In this document: piece after piece, positions 50,094 through 60,009 of the stretch
Layout: each line of letters opens with the position of its first letter
Position numbering within the stretch: position 1 is the stretch's first letter
Assembly (NCBI GenBank): GCA_003650125.1
Contig: QNFX01000005.1
Coordinates: 1-64,000 of the forward strand
Origin: Campylobacterota bacterium
GTDB lineage: Bacteria; Bdellovibrionota; Bacteriovoracia; Bacteriovoracales; Bacteriovoracaceae
Length of the DNA stretch: 64,000 bases
Reading direction: 5' to 3'
Position numbers and translations under genes: made by a program
The notes under the pieces: generated by a model
Seen by the model: only the letters and a program-made list of their open reading frames with translations
What the model was told of the DNA's origin: nothing
The model's database searches: none

Positions 50094-52010
50094 TTAAAAT
50101 TCCAGGGGCATTGACCCACTGGCCCAGTCACAGGTCAATTCATTAAATCTTTTACCTCTATCCCTAAAGAGACCTTGAAATAGCTGAAAAGCTGTCGTTC
50201 CACCGTATATTGAAAGACTCTCGTTAGTTCTAATACCTTCAAGACCGACCCAAATCACTCCCAGGGATTTACCATCAAAGAAGACATACCAATTATCCAG
50301 GCCCTTATTTGAGGTTCCCGTCTTGCCAAAAAAAGAGAGATTGCTAAAATATTTTCCCACAGTTCTGCTCACTGTGGTCAACTTGGGGTCTGCCAGCATA
50401 AAGAGGATATTATCCTCTTCTGATTTGCTACACTCCCCCATAATAAAATTTTTATAAAGTTCATATATTTGGGTCAAAGAAAGCTCCATTGAACCCAAAA
50501 GTTGGGAAGGATATTCTTCAAGAGGTAGTTTTAAACTCTTAAATCGGGCCTTTAAAGGGGCCTCTATTTTAGACATGCCTAACTCATCAGCGATACGAAT
50601 CACAGGAATATTGAGGGATTTTTGAAGCGCCTTTAAAAGAGAGACTTCCGGAATATTCATTTTATGGGCCTCACTAGGTGACCAAGGGCCTGATTTTAAT
50701 TCAAGTGTGAGAGGTCCAGTTAAGACAATATCTTCGGGAGTTTTCCCCAAATCAAAAAAAATTCGATAGATAATTGGCTTTACCGTGGAGCCTAGCTGAT
50801 GGCGCTCATCGTCAATGGCCCGCTCCTTGGAGCGCTCAAACTTGGAGTAAAATTTAAATTTTTGCTTACTTGAGATATCACCAATTAATGCCTTAACCGA
50901 GAGGTCTTTATTACCAAGCGCTCCTTTTAGCCCGCCTAAAAGCTTATTAACCTTGGACTTAAAAATATATCGATCAAAGTTATCTAGATAATTTCCTTTA
51001 TCTGCCAGGGTAAACCAAATCGCCTCAAAAGGTTTTTTCTTTTCAAGTCTTTCCAGTCTTTTTTGCCAACGCTTCCACCGCTTTGTTCCCCAAACTGAAG
51101 TATTCTTTTTAGAAAAGAGATTCAGTTCCACTAATTTCTTAAAAACTACATTTGTCCGCTTCTGCAAACGCTTTAAATTTCTAAGGGGATGGTAGTAATT
51201 TGGACCTTTTAATAAGCTTATAAGAATAGATGCTTCATAAGGTCCTACCATCTCAGGTCTTTTTTCAAAGTAAAACAAAGAAGCAGCATGAATTCCTTTG
51301 ACTCTAATTCCTTGTAAGGAACCCCAGAGAAACTCATTAAAGTAGGCCTCTAAGATATTTTCCTTAGTAAAATTTCGCTCTAAATAAATTGATACGATGA
51401 GTTCTTTTAGTTTTCTAGAAAAGGTTTTCTCATTGGTTAAAAATAAATTTTTAACCAGTTGCTGAGTCAAGGTTGATCCCCCCTGAACAAAACGCATTTC
51501 TTTGATATCTGCCACTAAAGCGCGCAATAAGGATTTGGGATCAATTCCAGAGTGATTTAGAAATCTTTGATCTTCAATGCCTATTAGGCCTTTCCAAAAG
51601 ACAGAGGGAATTTCTGCAAAATCTAACTTCCTCTGATAGCAAAAAATATCTTGGCAATCATTCTTAACAAGATCATGGATTTTAATCTTTTTTTCTACAA
51701 GAATTCCTTCTTTAATTAATGAAATATGCTCATCTTTTAAAAGATCTCTTCTTAAGCTAGAAAAACTTTTCATCTCACTAGAGAAAAGGTGAAAATCTCT
51801 CCACTCCATATTTTGAATTAATGCACCCTCTTCTAAAGTAATGAATTTCTCTTCTCTCATCTCTATTCTTGAAGAGGCATAATGTCTTAGCTTGTCAAAA
51901 GGAATACTGGTTAGAACAAAGATCACATAACTAGTAGCGAAAATTACTCCCGCAATAAGAAACATTAAAAAATATTTCGCTATTTTTTTTAAATTGATGA
52001 CCTTTCCCAC
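50094..52010 (-). CDS. Class A penicillin-binding protein, PBP1B-like
   Basis: A second bifunctional peptidoglycan synthase with a membrane anchor at about 11-33. The glycosyltransferase motifs are GIEDQRFLNHSGID and GGSTLTQQLVKNLFL. The transpeptidase part has the nucleophile STVK in QLGSTVKPIIY, SLN in LQKSLNIPVI, and FGKTGTS. With 638 residues it is much shorter than PBP1A (904), lacks the OB-type insert and ends soon after the transpeptidase. Compared with PBP1A it may serve a separate growth mode. It runs opposite to the neighbouring outer-membrane gene and lies 61 bases from tRNA-Gln. Confidence 0.92.
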   Translation of the reverse strand: MGKVINLKKIAKYFLMFLIAGVIFATSYVIFVLTSIPFDKLRHYASSRIEMREEKFITLEEGALIQNMEWRDFHLFSSEMKSFSSLRRDLLKDEHISLIKEGILVEKKIKIHDLVKNDCQDIFCYQRKLDFAEIPSVFWKGLIGIEDQRFLNHSGIDPKSLLRALVADIKEMRFVQGGSTLTQQLVKNLFLTNEKTFSRKLKELIVSIYLERNFTKENILEAYFNEFLWGSLQGIRVKGIHAASLFYFEKRPEMVGPYEASILISLLKGPNYYHPLRNLKRLQKRTNVVFKKLVELNLFSKKNTSVWGTKRWKRWQKRLERLEKKKPFEAIWFTLADKGNYLDNFDRYIFKSKVNKLLGGLKGALGNKDLSVKALIGDISSKQKFKFYSKFERSKERAIDDERHQLGSTVKPIIYRIFFDLGKTPEDIVLTGPLTLELKSGPWSPSEAHKMNIPEVSLLKALQKSLNIPVIRIADELGMSKIEAPLKARFKSLKLPLEEYPSQLLGSMELSLTQIYELYKNFIMGECSKSEEDNILFMLADPKLTTVSRTVGKYFSNLSFFGKTGTSNKGLDNWYVFFDGKSLGVIWVGLEGIRTNESLSIYGGTTAFQLFQGLFRDRGKRFNELTCDWASGSMPLEF

Positions 52011-52079
52011 TACTATTACTTTCTCTGACTGGTTAATTTATGTTATCTATATTTATCTTTTTTTATAAGGGGCCATACT

Positions 52080-53567
52080 GTGCTTAGCATAAATAAATTA
52101 AAATTAGTAATTGTTTTCTCTATAATTTTTCCCGCTCTCGCTTTTTCACTACCGATGGAATGGCATGGAGTCTTCGCGATCGACCACCACAGTTTGCAAA
52201 ACTATGAAAGACTGGAGAATAATCAGGCCGATCCAACAGACCCAAGTTGGATCGATACCCAAGAACCCCTTCCCGCTCCAGCAGGGAAGACTAATGCTTC
52301 CTTTCAATCCTATATTATTAAACTTCGTCCTAGTTTAACTATAAATGATTCAGCATCGTTTTTTTCTGAGCTAACTACCGGTTATGGTCGTGGTGGAGTC
52401 TATGGTGACGGGCCTGTCCAAAATTACAGTCAAACTTTTGGAAATGCTCTTTATCATATTAATATGGCCAATTATAATAATCCGATTAACCTCAATCAAT
52501 TCTATATGGAGCTTTACTCAGATACTGCTACTTACCAAATTGGCCGGGCACCTGATCATTTTGGAATGGGGCTTGTTATAAATGATGGCAATAATACTTG
52601 GGATCGTTTTGCTTCCACTAGAGACCAAATAAAAGTTAATTTTAAGATCGGAAATTTTTCAATTAATCCCTTTATTGGAAAAATTGGTGCTGGCGGCTCC
52701 CTTACAACTGCCACTCACGCATTTGAATACGGTATCCCTATATTCTATGAAGTGCCGGAAACTGATCTAACTTTTGGTGTTGTCTGGATCAACAGATCCA
52801 TCTCTGATGGTTTTGATGGTTACCGCTTTAATTTAGAGAAAGTAGCTGATCCCGCAAGCTCAACTGCTTGGAAAAAACTTGGCGAGTCAAATATCAACTT
52901 GATTGATGTCTATATTAAAAAGATATGGGGCAAGTTTACATTGGAACTTGAAGTTCCTTTCTTTACCGGAGAGATGGGAGATCTATATGAGGACGGTGAA
53001 TCTGCCAAGTATAGCGCTCTCGCAGGTGTTCTTAATTTAAATTACCAACTTAATGATTTTTGGAAATTTGGTTTTGATGGAGGATATGTCTCTGGTGATG
53101 ATGGTGGCCAATCGTCCTACGACGCCATGTACCTACACCCCAATTACAACATCGCTGATATTCTTTTTAGATATAATCGAAGCGCCATTTCCGAGCTAAG
53201 TGCTGGTGCTCCCTTTGATGAATATGTCACCAATACTACCTACTTCAGACTCTACGGAAATTTCATCACTGGTAAATGGAATATGGACCTAACTGCAATC
53301 TATGCCATGGCCAATGAACCTGCCAAAAAAGGGCAGTCTTATAACCATCAAAAGAATAAAGTTTTTACGGCAAATTTTGATCAAGACGAAAATTTAGGAT
53401 TTGAGATCGATTATAACCTCAGCTATTCTTGGAATGATGAGATCAATGTTGGATTAGATATGGCCTACCTGATGGCCGGTGATTATTGGGCCTACAATAA
53501 TACAGAAACTCCCAATACTCTAAAAAATCCTTGGCTCTTTCGCTTTAAGGCATCTCTAGATTTCTAG
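52080..53567 (+). CDS. Outer-membrane beta-barrel-like protein of unknown function
   Basis: A 495-residue protein with a Sec signal peptide (cleavage after L-A-F-S) and repeated amphipathic strands rich in aromatic residues throughout, ending in LFRFKASLDF, an outer-membrane C-terminal signature. Patterns such as LNQFYMELYSDTATYQIGRA resemble porin-like or alginate-export-like barrels, but I do not recognise a specific family. The start is GTG at 52080 with AAGGGG upstream. It is transcribed away from the PBP1B-like gene, and its stop shares CTAG with the convergent 812-residue gene. Confidence 0.65.
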   Translation: MLSINKLKLVIVFSIIFPALAFSLPMEWHGVFAIDHHSLQNYERLENNQADPTDPSWIDTQEPLPAPAGKTNASFQSYIIKLRPSLTINDSASFFSELTTGYGRGGVYGDGPVQNYSQTFGNALYHINMANYNNPINLNQFYMELYSDTATYQIGRAPDHFGMGLVINDGNNTWDRFASTRDQIKVNFKIGNFSINPFIGKIGAGGSLTTATHAFEYGIPIFYEVPETDLTFGVVWINRSISDGFDGYRFNLEKVADPASSTAWKKLGESNINLIDVYIKKIWGKFTLELEVPFFTGEMGDLYEDGESAKYSALAGVLNLNYQLNDFWKFGFDGGYVSGDDGGQSSYDAMYLHPNYNIADILFRYNRSAISELSAGAPFDEYVTNTTYFRLYGNFITGKWNMDLTAIYAMANEPAKKGQSYNHQKNKVFTANFDQDENLGFEIDYNLSYSWNDEINVGLDMAYLMAGDYWAYNNTETPNTLKNPWLFRFKASLDF

Positions 53568-56002
53568 TACGTTCTTATCGGCATGCTTGTAGGAGGGACC
53601 ATCTGTCCAGGCCCTCCCATTTGCGGCCGTTGAAATTGAAATCCACCCATAGGAAATCCACCCTGATTCATCGGCATCATAGGTGGTTGTGAACCAAACT
53701 GAAAACCTGCTTGAAAATTTCCACCCATTGTTGGTTGCGTCTGCATTCCCATCTGAGGACTTCCCATCATATTAAAGCTATTGTTGCCCTGATTAGATGG
53801 TGTTTTTCCACGGAACATAGAAAAATTATCATTATCTGCTGCTCCAGAATTATCAGCGAATTTTTCATAGTCAAAGTGGAATGGGTTACTCGAATCTAAG
53901 ATGTCATCCATGCCACCAATAGCAACATTTAAATTCCCCGATTTTCCTTTCCCTTTTTTCTTATTCTCTTGCTCTTTTTGCTTTTGCTTATAGTCCATTC
54001 CGATTCGCTCTAACTCGACAAACTGTTTATAGGTCTCGTGATCAGCATTTACTTTTTTCTGATAGTACTTCACTTTTTCTTGTAACCTCATCTGTCTTTT
54101 CTGCTGCTCCTTGGGATCCATTACTCGCTTACACTTAACAGGATTTTGGAGTGTTCCCAATATACTGTACTGACAAGCTTTCTGTGCCTCCATTTCTTCT
54201 TTTTGATAATCGGTATAGGCCTTTTTCAAAAATTCCTGAGACTGTTTAATTCTTCCAGCAAATTGCCGGGAAAAGTTACCCTGGCCGGTCTTTGCTTTAT
54301 AGGCCTGATCGTAAACCATATTTTCTTTACGATATTGCCCTAACCTTTTATAGATTTGTGACTGAGCACTATCGATGCTTAGCTTTTGCCCCCTCTTCTC
54401 ATTTTTTGTCGGCCTATCATACACTCGCGCATAATAAGAAGAGTAAAGTTTAAACTCAGCAATCTCTTCGGCCTCTTCGGTAAGTCCAAGTTTTCTAAGA
54501 TTTGCTAGCGTATCTTTAGAGTTTAATTTTTTATCCATTTTAGTTGAGGCATAGGCCCCAATCTGTTTATTAAGTTCAAGTATTTCTTTATCTAGTTTAT
54601 TTTGCTGAGACTTAGAAAGATCTTTCCCTCTTTGTTTTTGTAAAACTAGTTTTCTAAGCTTATCAACTTTAGGTTTTAGGTAATAAGTATCAACTTCCCT
54701 TACATAGTTTAGATAATCCTGAACTAATCTCTCAGCTTCATCCCTTGTAATATTTTTATTATTTAATTTTTTAGCAATACCTTCAAGTCGTTTGTAACGA
54801 TCTTGGGCCATCTCCTCTAGTTTATTATCAAGCTCTCTTTCAAGAACATCTTTGAAAAGATCTTTTTCCGCAAAATCTACTACCTTTTTTAGTCCCTTCA
54901 TGACCTCAAGAAAATTTCCTTCACAGTTTTCTTGAAGGTTGGCATATCTCCTATCGGTATCATCAAAAAGAAACTCCCCACCTTCTGCCATATCTTCAAA
55001 AGATAAACACTTAGCAGGATTGTTTATACTCACTTGTGATTTTTGATCCCATGCAAATGCCGCTCCATAATCTCTGGCCGCTTGTTTTGGTGAACCAAAA
55101 ACAACTTTCATATTTTTATTAGAAGTAAATTCTACTGGGATCGATTCACTTAGAGTCGTTTTATAACCTTTTCGCTTAGGCCAATTAAGATCCGCTCCGC
55201 CTCTTCCATTTGGGACAAGCTGCTTGTTAATTGTCATACAGGCCTCAAATTTTTCTGTCGTGGTCATTTCATCTAGATCTTCTTGCGTATAAGAATTTCC
55301 CTGTACTCCTGTGACCCCTACTCGAGGAATTACATCTTTTGCCCCACCTTTTTTAAATTTCCCTTTTCCCAGTAGGTAATTATCGAGAGGGAACATATTT
55401 TCAATGGTTACAACCACTAAATTGCTCCCTGAATCCTGATGGATTTTAGGTTTTAAATCCGCACAAGACCCAAGATAACTTGGTATTTTAATACTTATTG
55501 TTTTTTGATCATTTGGGACAGATCCATCATTGATGTCACTTTCAATTTCAATTCCGTCACCTGATTCCGATATCAGTTTCATCAAAGATAGTGGGACATA
55601 TAATTCATCTGAATCACAAGTGATGACTCTTCCCTCAGAAGTCCTCGCAATAGTTCTATCAGAACCTCTTATGCCACGACGAAAATCCTCTGTTGCTTCT
55701 TCTACTACTTCTTCAACAGGTGCTTCAATCTCTCGCTCACCACGGCCAAATCGTCCTTCGTTGGCCCGATTATCTCCTTCAGCATCTGAAAAACTAGGGC
55801 CACGACCAATATCAGGTCTACTTGGACTATCAGGTCTAAGCCTCTCAATATCATCAACATCCATTCTGCCACTTCTTCTTCCTCTCCCTCTTTCAGGATC
55901 GTCGACGCCAAAAGTAGGTCTTCGATCACCTCTAAATTGGGAATAGCTAGGCAGAGACCAGCCTAAAAGAAGAACACTAAATAAGATTAATTTGGTATAC
56001 AT
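53564..56002 (-). CDS. Large secreted protein with Arg/Asp-rich, coiled-coil and Gly/Met/Gln-rich regions
   Basis: 812 residues. A Sec signal peptide (cleavage near S-Y-S-Q) is followed by a charged, low-complexity N-terminal stretch of about 80 residues rich in Arg, Asp and Gly. A compact region with four cysteines (about 120-370) comes next, then a long alpha-helical, coiled-coil-prone region (about 380-710). The C-terminal 75 residues are Gly-, Met-, Pro-, Gln- and Phe-rich, resembling disordered, prion-like tails. I recognise no family. Location could be the periplasm or surface. AAGGGCGGG precedes the ATG. priA lies 60 bases upstream. Confidence 0.7.
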   Translation of the reverse strand: MYTKLILFSVLLLGWSLPSYSQFRGDRRPTFGVDDPERGRGRRSGRMDVDDIERLRPDSPSRPDIGRGPSFSDAEGDNRANEGRFGRGEREIEAPVEEVVEEATEDFRRGIRGSDRTIARTSEGRVITCDSDELYVPLSLMKLISESGDGIEIESDINDGSVPNDQKTISIKIPSYLGSCADLKPKIHQDSGSNLVVVTIENMFPLDNYLLGKGKFKKGGAKDVIPRVGVTGVQGNSYTQEDLDEMTTTEKFEACMTINKQLVPNGRGGADLNWPKRKGYKTTLSESIPVEFTSNKNMKVVFGSPKQAARDYGAAFAWDQKSQVSINNPAKCLSFEDMAEGGEFLFDDTDRRYANLQENCEGNFLEVMKGLKKVVDFAEKDLFKDVLERELDNKLEEMAQDRYKRLEGIAKKLNNKNITRDEAERLVQDYLNYVREVDTYYLKPKVDKLRKLVLQKQRGKDLSKSQQNKLDKEILELNKQIGAYASTKMDKKLNSKDTLANLRKLGLTEEAEEIAEFKLYSSYYARVYDRPTKNEKRGQKLSIDSAQSQIYKRLGQYRKENMVYDQAYKAKTGQGNFSRQFAGRIKQSQEFLKKAYTDYQKEEMEAQKACQYSILGTLQNPVKCKRVMDPKEQQKRQMRLQEKVKYYQKKVNADHETYKQFVELERIGMDYKQKQKEQENKKKGKGKSGNLNVAIGGMDDILDSSNPFHFDYEKFADNSGAADNDNFSMFRGKTPSNQGNNSFNMMGSPQMGMQTQPTMGGNFQAGFQFGSQPPMMPMNQGGFPMGGFQFQRPQMGGPGQMVPPTSMPIRTY

Positions 56003-56062
56003 GTAAACCCGCCCTTAATTTATTAAATATAATCGGCGTAGTTTGAACTCAACTTAAAGAAT

Positions 56063-58069
56063 TTATTGGATTTGGTAGGGATCTACATCGATCTTTAAGC
56101 TGACACTGTAATGAGGTTTGAAATGATTTTTAAACGTGGAAATTAAGTTGTGGAGATGATTGATATCACTGCTTTTAAGTAAAATTGCCCAAGTAAATTT
56201 ATTTGCTCTTCTCTCCACCAAAGATGCCCTAGGCCCTTGAATATTTACTTTATCAAAGTGTTCCTGAGTTAAACGCTTTAATATGGCCTTGGCCAAATTG
56301 GCCCCCTCCATCGCTTGAGTCTGGAATTTTGACGTAAAATAAAGCATTACTACGCGGGAAAATGGCGGAAGATCCAACATCTCTCGAGTAAAGATTTCTT
56401 CATCATAAAAAGAATCTTCACCACTTTTTTCCACGTGAGAATAAACTTTATTATCCTTGTTTAAGGTATGTACGAGAACTTCAGATTTTTTTGCAAACCT
56501 ACCAGACCTTCCACTCACTTGAACTAATTGCTGAAAAACTCGCTCGTTAGATCTAAAATCTGGAAAATTTAGTTGATTGTCAGTACCCAAAACAATTACC
56601 AAGTTAGTATTTTTAAAATTGTGCCCCTTAGATAACATCTGGGTTCCAACTAAGATATCAATCTCACCCTTGTTATATCTTTCTAAACAAGCATTAATAT
56701 TTTTTATAGTTTTCAACTCATCTCGATCGAACCTTTCTATCTTTATTTCTGGGAACCTTTTATTTAAAATACTCGAAAGCTTTTCTGTTCCAAACCCTTT
56801 CTGAAATATTTTTAAATTAGAACATTCCGGACAAATTTCAGGTGCCTTGTCTTTATATTCACAAAAAGGACAGTCCAATTCATTTCGCGCTTTAAAATAC
56901 CTAAGATTTAAAGAACAATTCGGACAAGAAAACTTATGGCCACAAGATCTGCATTGCAGATAGCGAGCAAAACCAAGTCTGTTTACATAAACTAAAATCT
57001 GTTCACCCTTATCTAGTGCTTGTTCAATTTTTTCTAAAGTTGTGGTCTTAAAAGGCCACAAATCAGCATCGTACTCGCCTTTCATATCTACATATTCAAT
57101 TTTTGGAAGAGTTGAATCACCAATCCTCTTGCTAAGCCGAAAATAATTGCTTCTCATCTTATCCTGGCAAAAAGAAAAGAATGTTTCTAATGACGGTGTC
57201 GCAGATCCTAAAATTATAGGAATCTTTAAAATATGGGCCCTCTTAGTGGCCACATCCCTGGCATTATAAGGACATCTATCTTCTTGCTTAAAAGATGGAT
57301 CGTGTTCTTCATCCACGACAATTAAACCTAAGTTTTTAATCGGAAGAAATATGCTAGATCTAACTCCTAAAATTACTTTAGGAGATTTATCATTTTGTAA
57401 CAGTTTCCAAAGTCCAAACTTATCCGACTTACTAACCGAGCTATTATAAGAATAAATCGGTACGCCAAGATAGGTCTCAAAAGTTTTTAAAAATTGCGGG
57501 GTCAAATTTATTTCTGGAAGAATAAAAAGAACTGTCTTATCTTTTTTTAAAACCTTCTGGGCCATTAAAAGATAAATTAAGGTTTTACCAGAACCTGTTA
57601 CTCCATGAATGAGCCATTTAGAAAAGCCCGAAAAAAGTTTTTCTCCGATAGTGTCTATGACTTTTTGTTGATCCTCAGTTGGTTCAAAGGGAAACTCTTC
57701 ATTTTTACCTATTAAATATTTTAACTCCCGTGGTCTCTTTAAAAATCCCGGAAGACAATCAAAAATTAAAGGGCCTAAAGCATAGTGATAATAATCAGAC
57801 ATCCACTCAAAGAGAGTTAGCTCCTCCCCATCAATTTGGATTTCCTCACTTAAAATTCCTTTTACTACTTTTAAATTAACCCCTTTAAGAGTTTCTTCTT
57901 TTTTTAGATTATTTCTTAAAACCATGCCCTTGATAAGCCTCTTTCCTAGAGGAACTTCCACTAATTGGCCGGGTTTAAGCTCTTGATCACCTTGAGCATA
58001 AGTTAAGATTGAATTATTAAAAGAGTTATTTACTGCCACTTGGCAGTAAGTATTTTCAGTATCTGTCAT
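56063..58069 (-). CDS. priA: Primosomal replication protein N' (PriA helicase)
   Basis: A 3'-to-5' DNA helicase that restarts stalled replication forks. The Walker A is GVTGSGKTLIYL, the Walker B box VVDEEHDPSFKQED, and the zinc-binding cysteines fall in CRSCGHKFSCPNCSL and DCPFCEYKDKAPEICPEC. The C-terminal helicase part includes GTQMLSKGHNFKN and VQVSGRSGRFA. Its 668 residues are slightly fewer than in E. coli (732). The start lies 2 bases after the upstream secreted-protein gene, so they share a transcript. Confidence 0.95.
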   Translation of the reverse strand: MTDTENTYCQVAVNNSFNNSILTYAQGDQELKPGQLVEVPLGKRLIKGMVLRNNLKKEETLKGVNLKVVKGILSEEIQIDGEELTLFEWMSDYYHYALGPLIFDCLPGFLKRPRELKYLIGKNEEFPFEPTEDQQKVIDTIGEKLFSGFSKWLIHGVTGSGKTLIYLLMAQKVLKKDKTVLFILPEINLTPQFLKTFETYLGVPIYSYNSSVSKSDKFGLWKLLQNDKSPKVILGVRSSIFLPIKNLGLIVVDEEHDPSFKQEDRCPYNARDVATKRAHILKIPIILGSATPSLETFFSFCQDKMRSNYFRLSKRIGDSTLPKIEYVDMKGEYDADLWPFKTTTLEKIEQALDKGEQILVYVNRLGFARYLQCRSCGHKFSCPNCSLNLRYFKARNELDCPFCEYKDKAPEICPECSNLKIFQKGFGTEKLSSILNKRFPEIKIERFDRDELKTIKNINACLERYNKGEIDILVGTQMLSKGHNFKNTNLVIVLGTDNQLNFPDFRSNERVFQQLVQVSGRSGRFAKKSEVLVHTLNKDNKVYSHVEKSGEDSFYDEEIFTREMLDLPPFSRVVMLYFTSKFQTQAMEGANLAKAILKRLTQEHFDKVNIQGPRASLVERRANKFTWAILLKSSDINHLHNLISTFKNHFKPHYSVSLKIDVDPYQIQ

Positions 58070-58071
58070 TT

Positions 58072-59058
58072 TTATAGGTACAAGAAAGTATTAGGAAAAC
58101 TGCTTTCTATTTTTTGCACCTCCATATCTCCGGCCAAAGTAGCATCATATTTATCCACCGCCTCTTTAAAATCTCTATGCCTTTCTTTTATTCCCTTTTT
58201 AGGATCATTAAATGCTTTGTAACTTAACATTTTTATTTTATAGGATTTATCTTGCCGATCCTTAATCAGTATTTCTTTTGGCAGTGAGTGACTACCGTTA
58301 AAGGCGTGGAATTCACCAAAGATACCGACCATTGGCCCCTTTACTGTCTGCACCGTTAATTCTCTGATAAAATGAGTATCATTGCTAAAAAGTGCATGCA
58401 CATTTGAAAGTTTTAATTGCCAGAAAAATTGGTTTTCCTTTCTGATTAATATTATATTTTCTCCTTGGACGTATAGCGGGGCAGCAAGGATTTTTTTAAC
58501 TTCTGCTTTTTGCTCTTCATCTTCAGGACTTAGAGGCGAAATCGCTATCGATTCTTTATCTTCTTTTTTAGTAATTAAGTAATCTTTATATTTTTTTAAA
58601 AGCTTAATTTTTTCTTGGTTCATTACATTTTTATTAGTTTTATATTCACCACTTTGTTTCTTTAGATAGTAAGATATCGGCCTAGAATCGTTGAGCCCAA
58701 CCATTGCTATAATTGAGTAAAAAAGAATTTTTTCACCTTCTTTTTCTTTTTTTAAATTCCACATTAAGTCGTGAGCATAATAAAGATGTGTGGCCGAGTT
58801 TTTTTTCATCTCTCCATCAGGAAAATGAATCTGTAAAAATTCAATCTGGTTATTTTCTTTAACTGAGAAATAAAATTTCAGATAACTGATCTTTTTTTCT
58901 AAATCATCAGAGAGGCCCTGTTCTTCAACCATCATTTTTAGGATAATAAAATTACCACCTAAATCCTTATTTTCACCATTTCTAAATAAACCCTCCATGG
59001 TCGGAACCGCCGCCTGAAGAGATATTGAAAACAACATTAAAAAAATCAATTTTTTCAT
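58072..59058 (-). CDS. Secreted protein of unknown function, 328 residues
   Basis: The ATG at 59058 (with AGGTG upstream) gives a signal peptide cleaved near S-L-Q-A. The mature protein is alternately charged and hydrophobic with no recognised domain. A Lys-rich helix follows the middle, and strands occur in the last third (FIRELTVQTVKGPMVGIFGEF). It is directly followed by priA on the same strand, which is probably only a matter of shared transcription. No function is proposed. Confidence 0.6.
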   Translation of the reverse strand: MKKLIFLMLFSISLQAAVPTMEGLFRNGENKDLGGNFIILKMMVEEQGLSDDLEKKISYLKFYFSVKENNQIEFLQIHFPDGEMKKNSATHLYYAHDLMWNLKKEKEGEKILFYSIIAMVGLNDSRPISYYLKKQSGEYKTNKNVMNQEKIKLLKKYKDYLITKKEDKESIAISPLSPEDEEQKAEVKKILAAPLYVQGENIILIRKENQFFWQLKLSNVHALFSNDTHFIRELTVQTVKGPMVGIFGEFHAFNGSHSLPKEILIKDRQDKSYKIKMLSYKAFNDPKKGIKERHRDFKEAVDKYDATLAGDMEVQKIESSFPNTFLYL

Positions 59059-59093
59059 AATAAGCACCTGATTTAATCACTCTTTATATTAAG

Positions 59094-59122
59094 GTGACTC
59101 CCTTTTTAATTTTAACTATAAT
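59094..59122 (+). promoter_or_regulatory. Candidate sigma-70 promoter for the outer-membrane-like gene and lptF/G
   Basis: GTGACT at 59094-59099 and a perfect TATAAT at 59117-59122 are spaced by 17 bases. The predicted start is about 26 bases before the ATG at 59156. It may drive the whole following plus-strand series to hutH. Confidence 0.6.
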
Positions 59123-59155
59123 TAACCTATCAACAACTTTTTTCAGGGAAGAAAA

Positions 59156-60007
59156 ATGTCAAAAATCTCTATTTTTTTATTAATCTTTAGCTTTAGCTCT
59201 ATGGCAACGGAATTTGAGACCGCACGGCTTTTTTCCACTGCAGGCGCCGGTGTTGGCTCCATACTAATGGATGAAGCGACAGTTTTAAACCCTGCTCCCC
59301 TCGCCTTTTTTAACCTAACTTCTGTTTTTCTTCAAAAATCATTTGGCGAATATAGCGCAGATGGCAATGATTCGCCACTAAATGGCCGTGAAGCTGAAAA
59401 TGTGGCCGCTATCATCTCTGATGCCAAAGGCCCTTTTAAAGGATCTCTGAGTTATTTTAAACAATCTGATGGTGATATTGTAAGAAAAAGAATCTCCATT
59501 GCCACAGCTTTTCCATTTGGAAAAAAATCGTCCATTGGAATTACCGCTCGACGCACCACTGATGAAATTTTTGATTTTGAAGATACTTACTACCAATTTG
59601 TCGTCGGCGCCTTTCATTCCATAAACCAATACTTCTCGGCCGGACTAGTCATTGTAGACCCCATAAGCACTAGACCCAAAGATACAAAAGCGATCCTAGG
59701 GCTGCAACTAGTCTATGGTGATTTTATCTCAGCGATGGTAGATTTTGGCGCGAACTGGGTAAAACCCTTAAATGAAACCTTCCTTTATCGTGGCGCAGTG
59801 CAATTTATGATCTTTAAAGATTTATATGTAAGAGGCGGACTCTACAAAGATAAAGGACTAAACGAAAAAGGAACTGGTGTAGGTATTGGTTGGGTTTCAC
59901 CTAAACTTGCTCTAGAAATTGGTATGAAAAACTCTGAGCTTGAAATCATTAACGGCCAAATAGATAAAAAGCAGGAAACCTCCTTTTCTGCTTCCTATAG
60001 ATTCTAA
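59156..60007 (+). CDS. Outer-membrane beta-barrel-like protein
   Basis: 283 residues. A signal peptide (cleavage near S-M-A) is followed by ARLFSTAGAGVGSILMDEAT, which resembles the start of FadL/OmpP1-type barrels where an early NPA (here VLNPAPLAFF) is conserved. The rest is a series of amphipathic strands ending in FSASYRF with a terminal Phe, the barrel sorting signal. It may be a reduced member of that transporter family, but this is uncertain. CAGGGA lies before the ATG. lptF/G follows after 2 bases. Confidence 0.65.
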   Translation: MSKISIFLLIFSFSSMATEFETARLFSTAGAGVGSILMDEATVLNPAPLAFFNLTSVFLQKSFGEYSADGNDSPLNGREAENVAAIISDAKGPFKGSLSYFKQSDGDIVRKRISIATAFPFGKKSSIGITARRTTDEIFDFEDTYYQFVVGAFHSINQYFSAGLVIVDPISTRPKDTKAILGLQLVYGDFISAMVDFGANWVKPLNETFLYRGAVQFMIFKDLYVRGGLYKDKGLNEKGTGVGIGWVSPKLALEIGMKNSELEIINGQIDKKQETSFSASYRF

Positions 60008-60009
60008 AA

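Noticed and set aside
55530-55946. Plus-strand open frame of 138 codons, Ser- and Pro-rich
   Set aside because: It is the reverse of the Arg/Asp-rich N-terminal region of the 812-residue protein; low-complexity coding DNA keeps opposite frames open.
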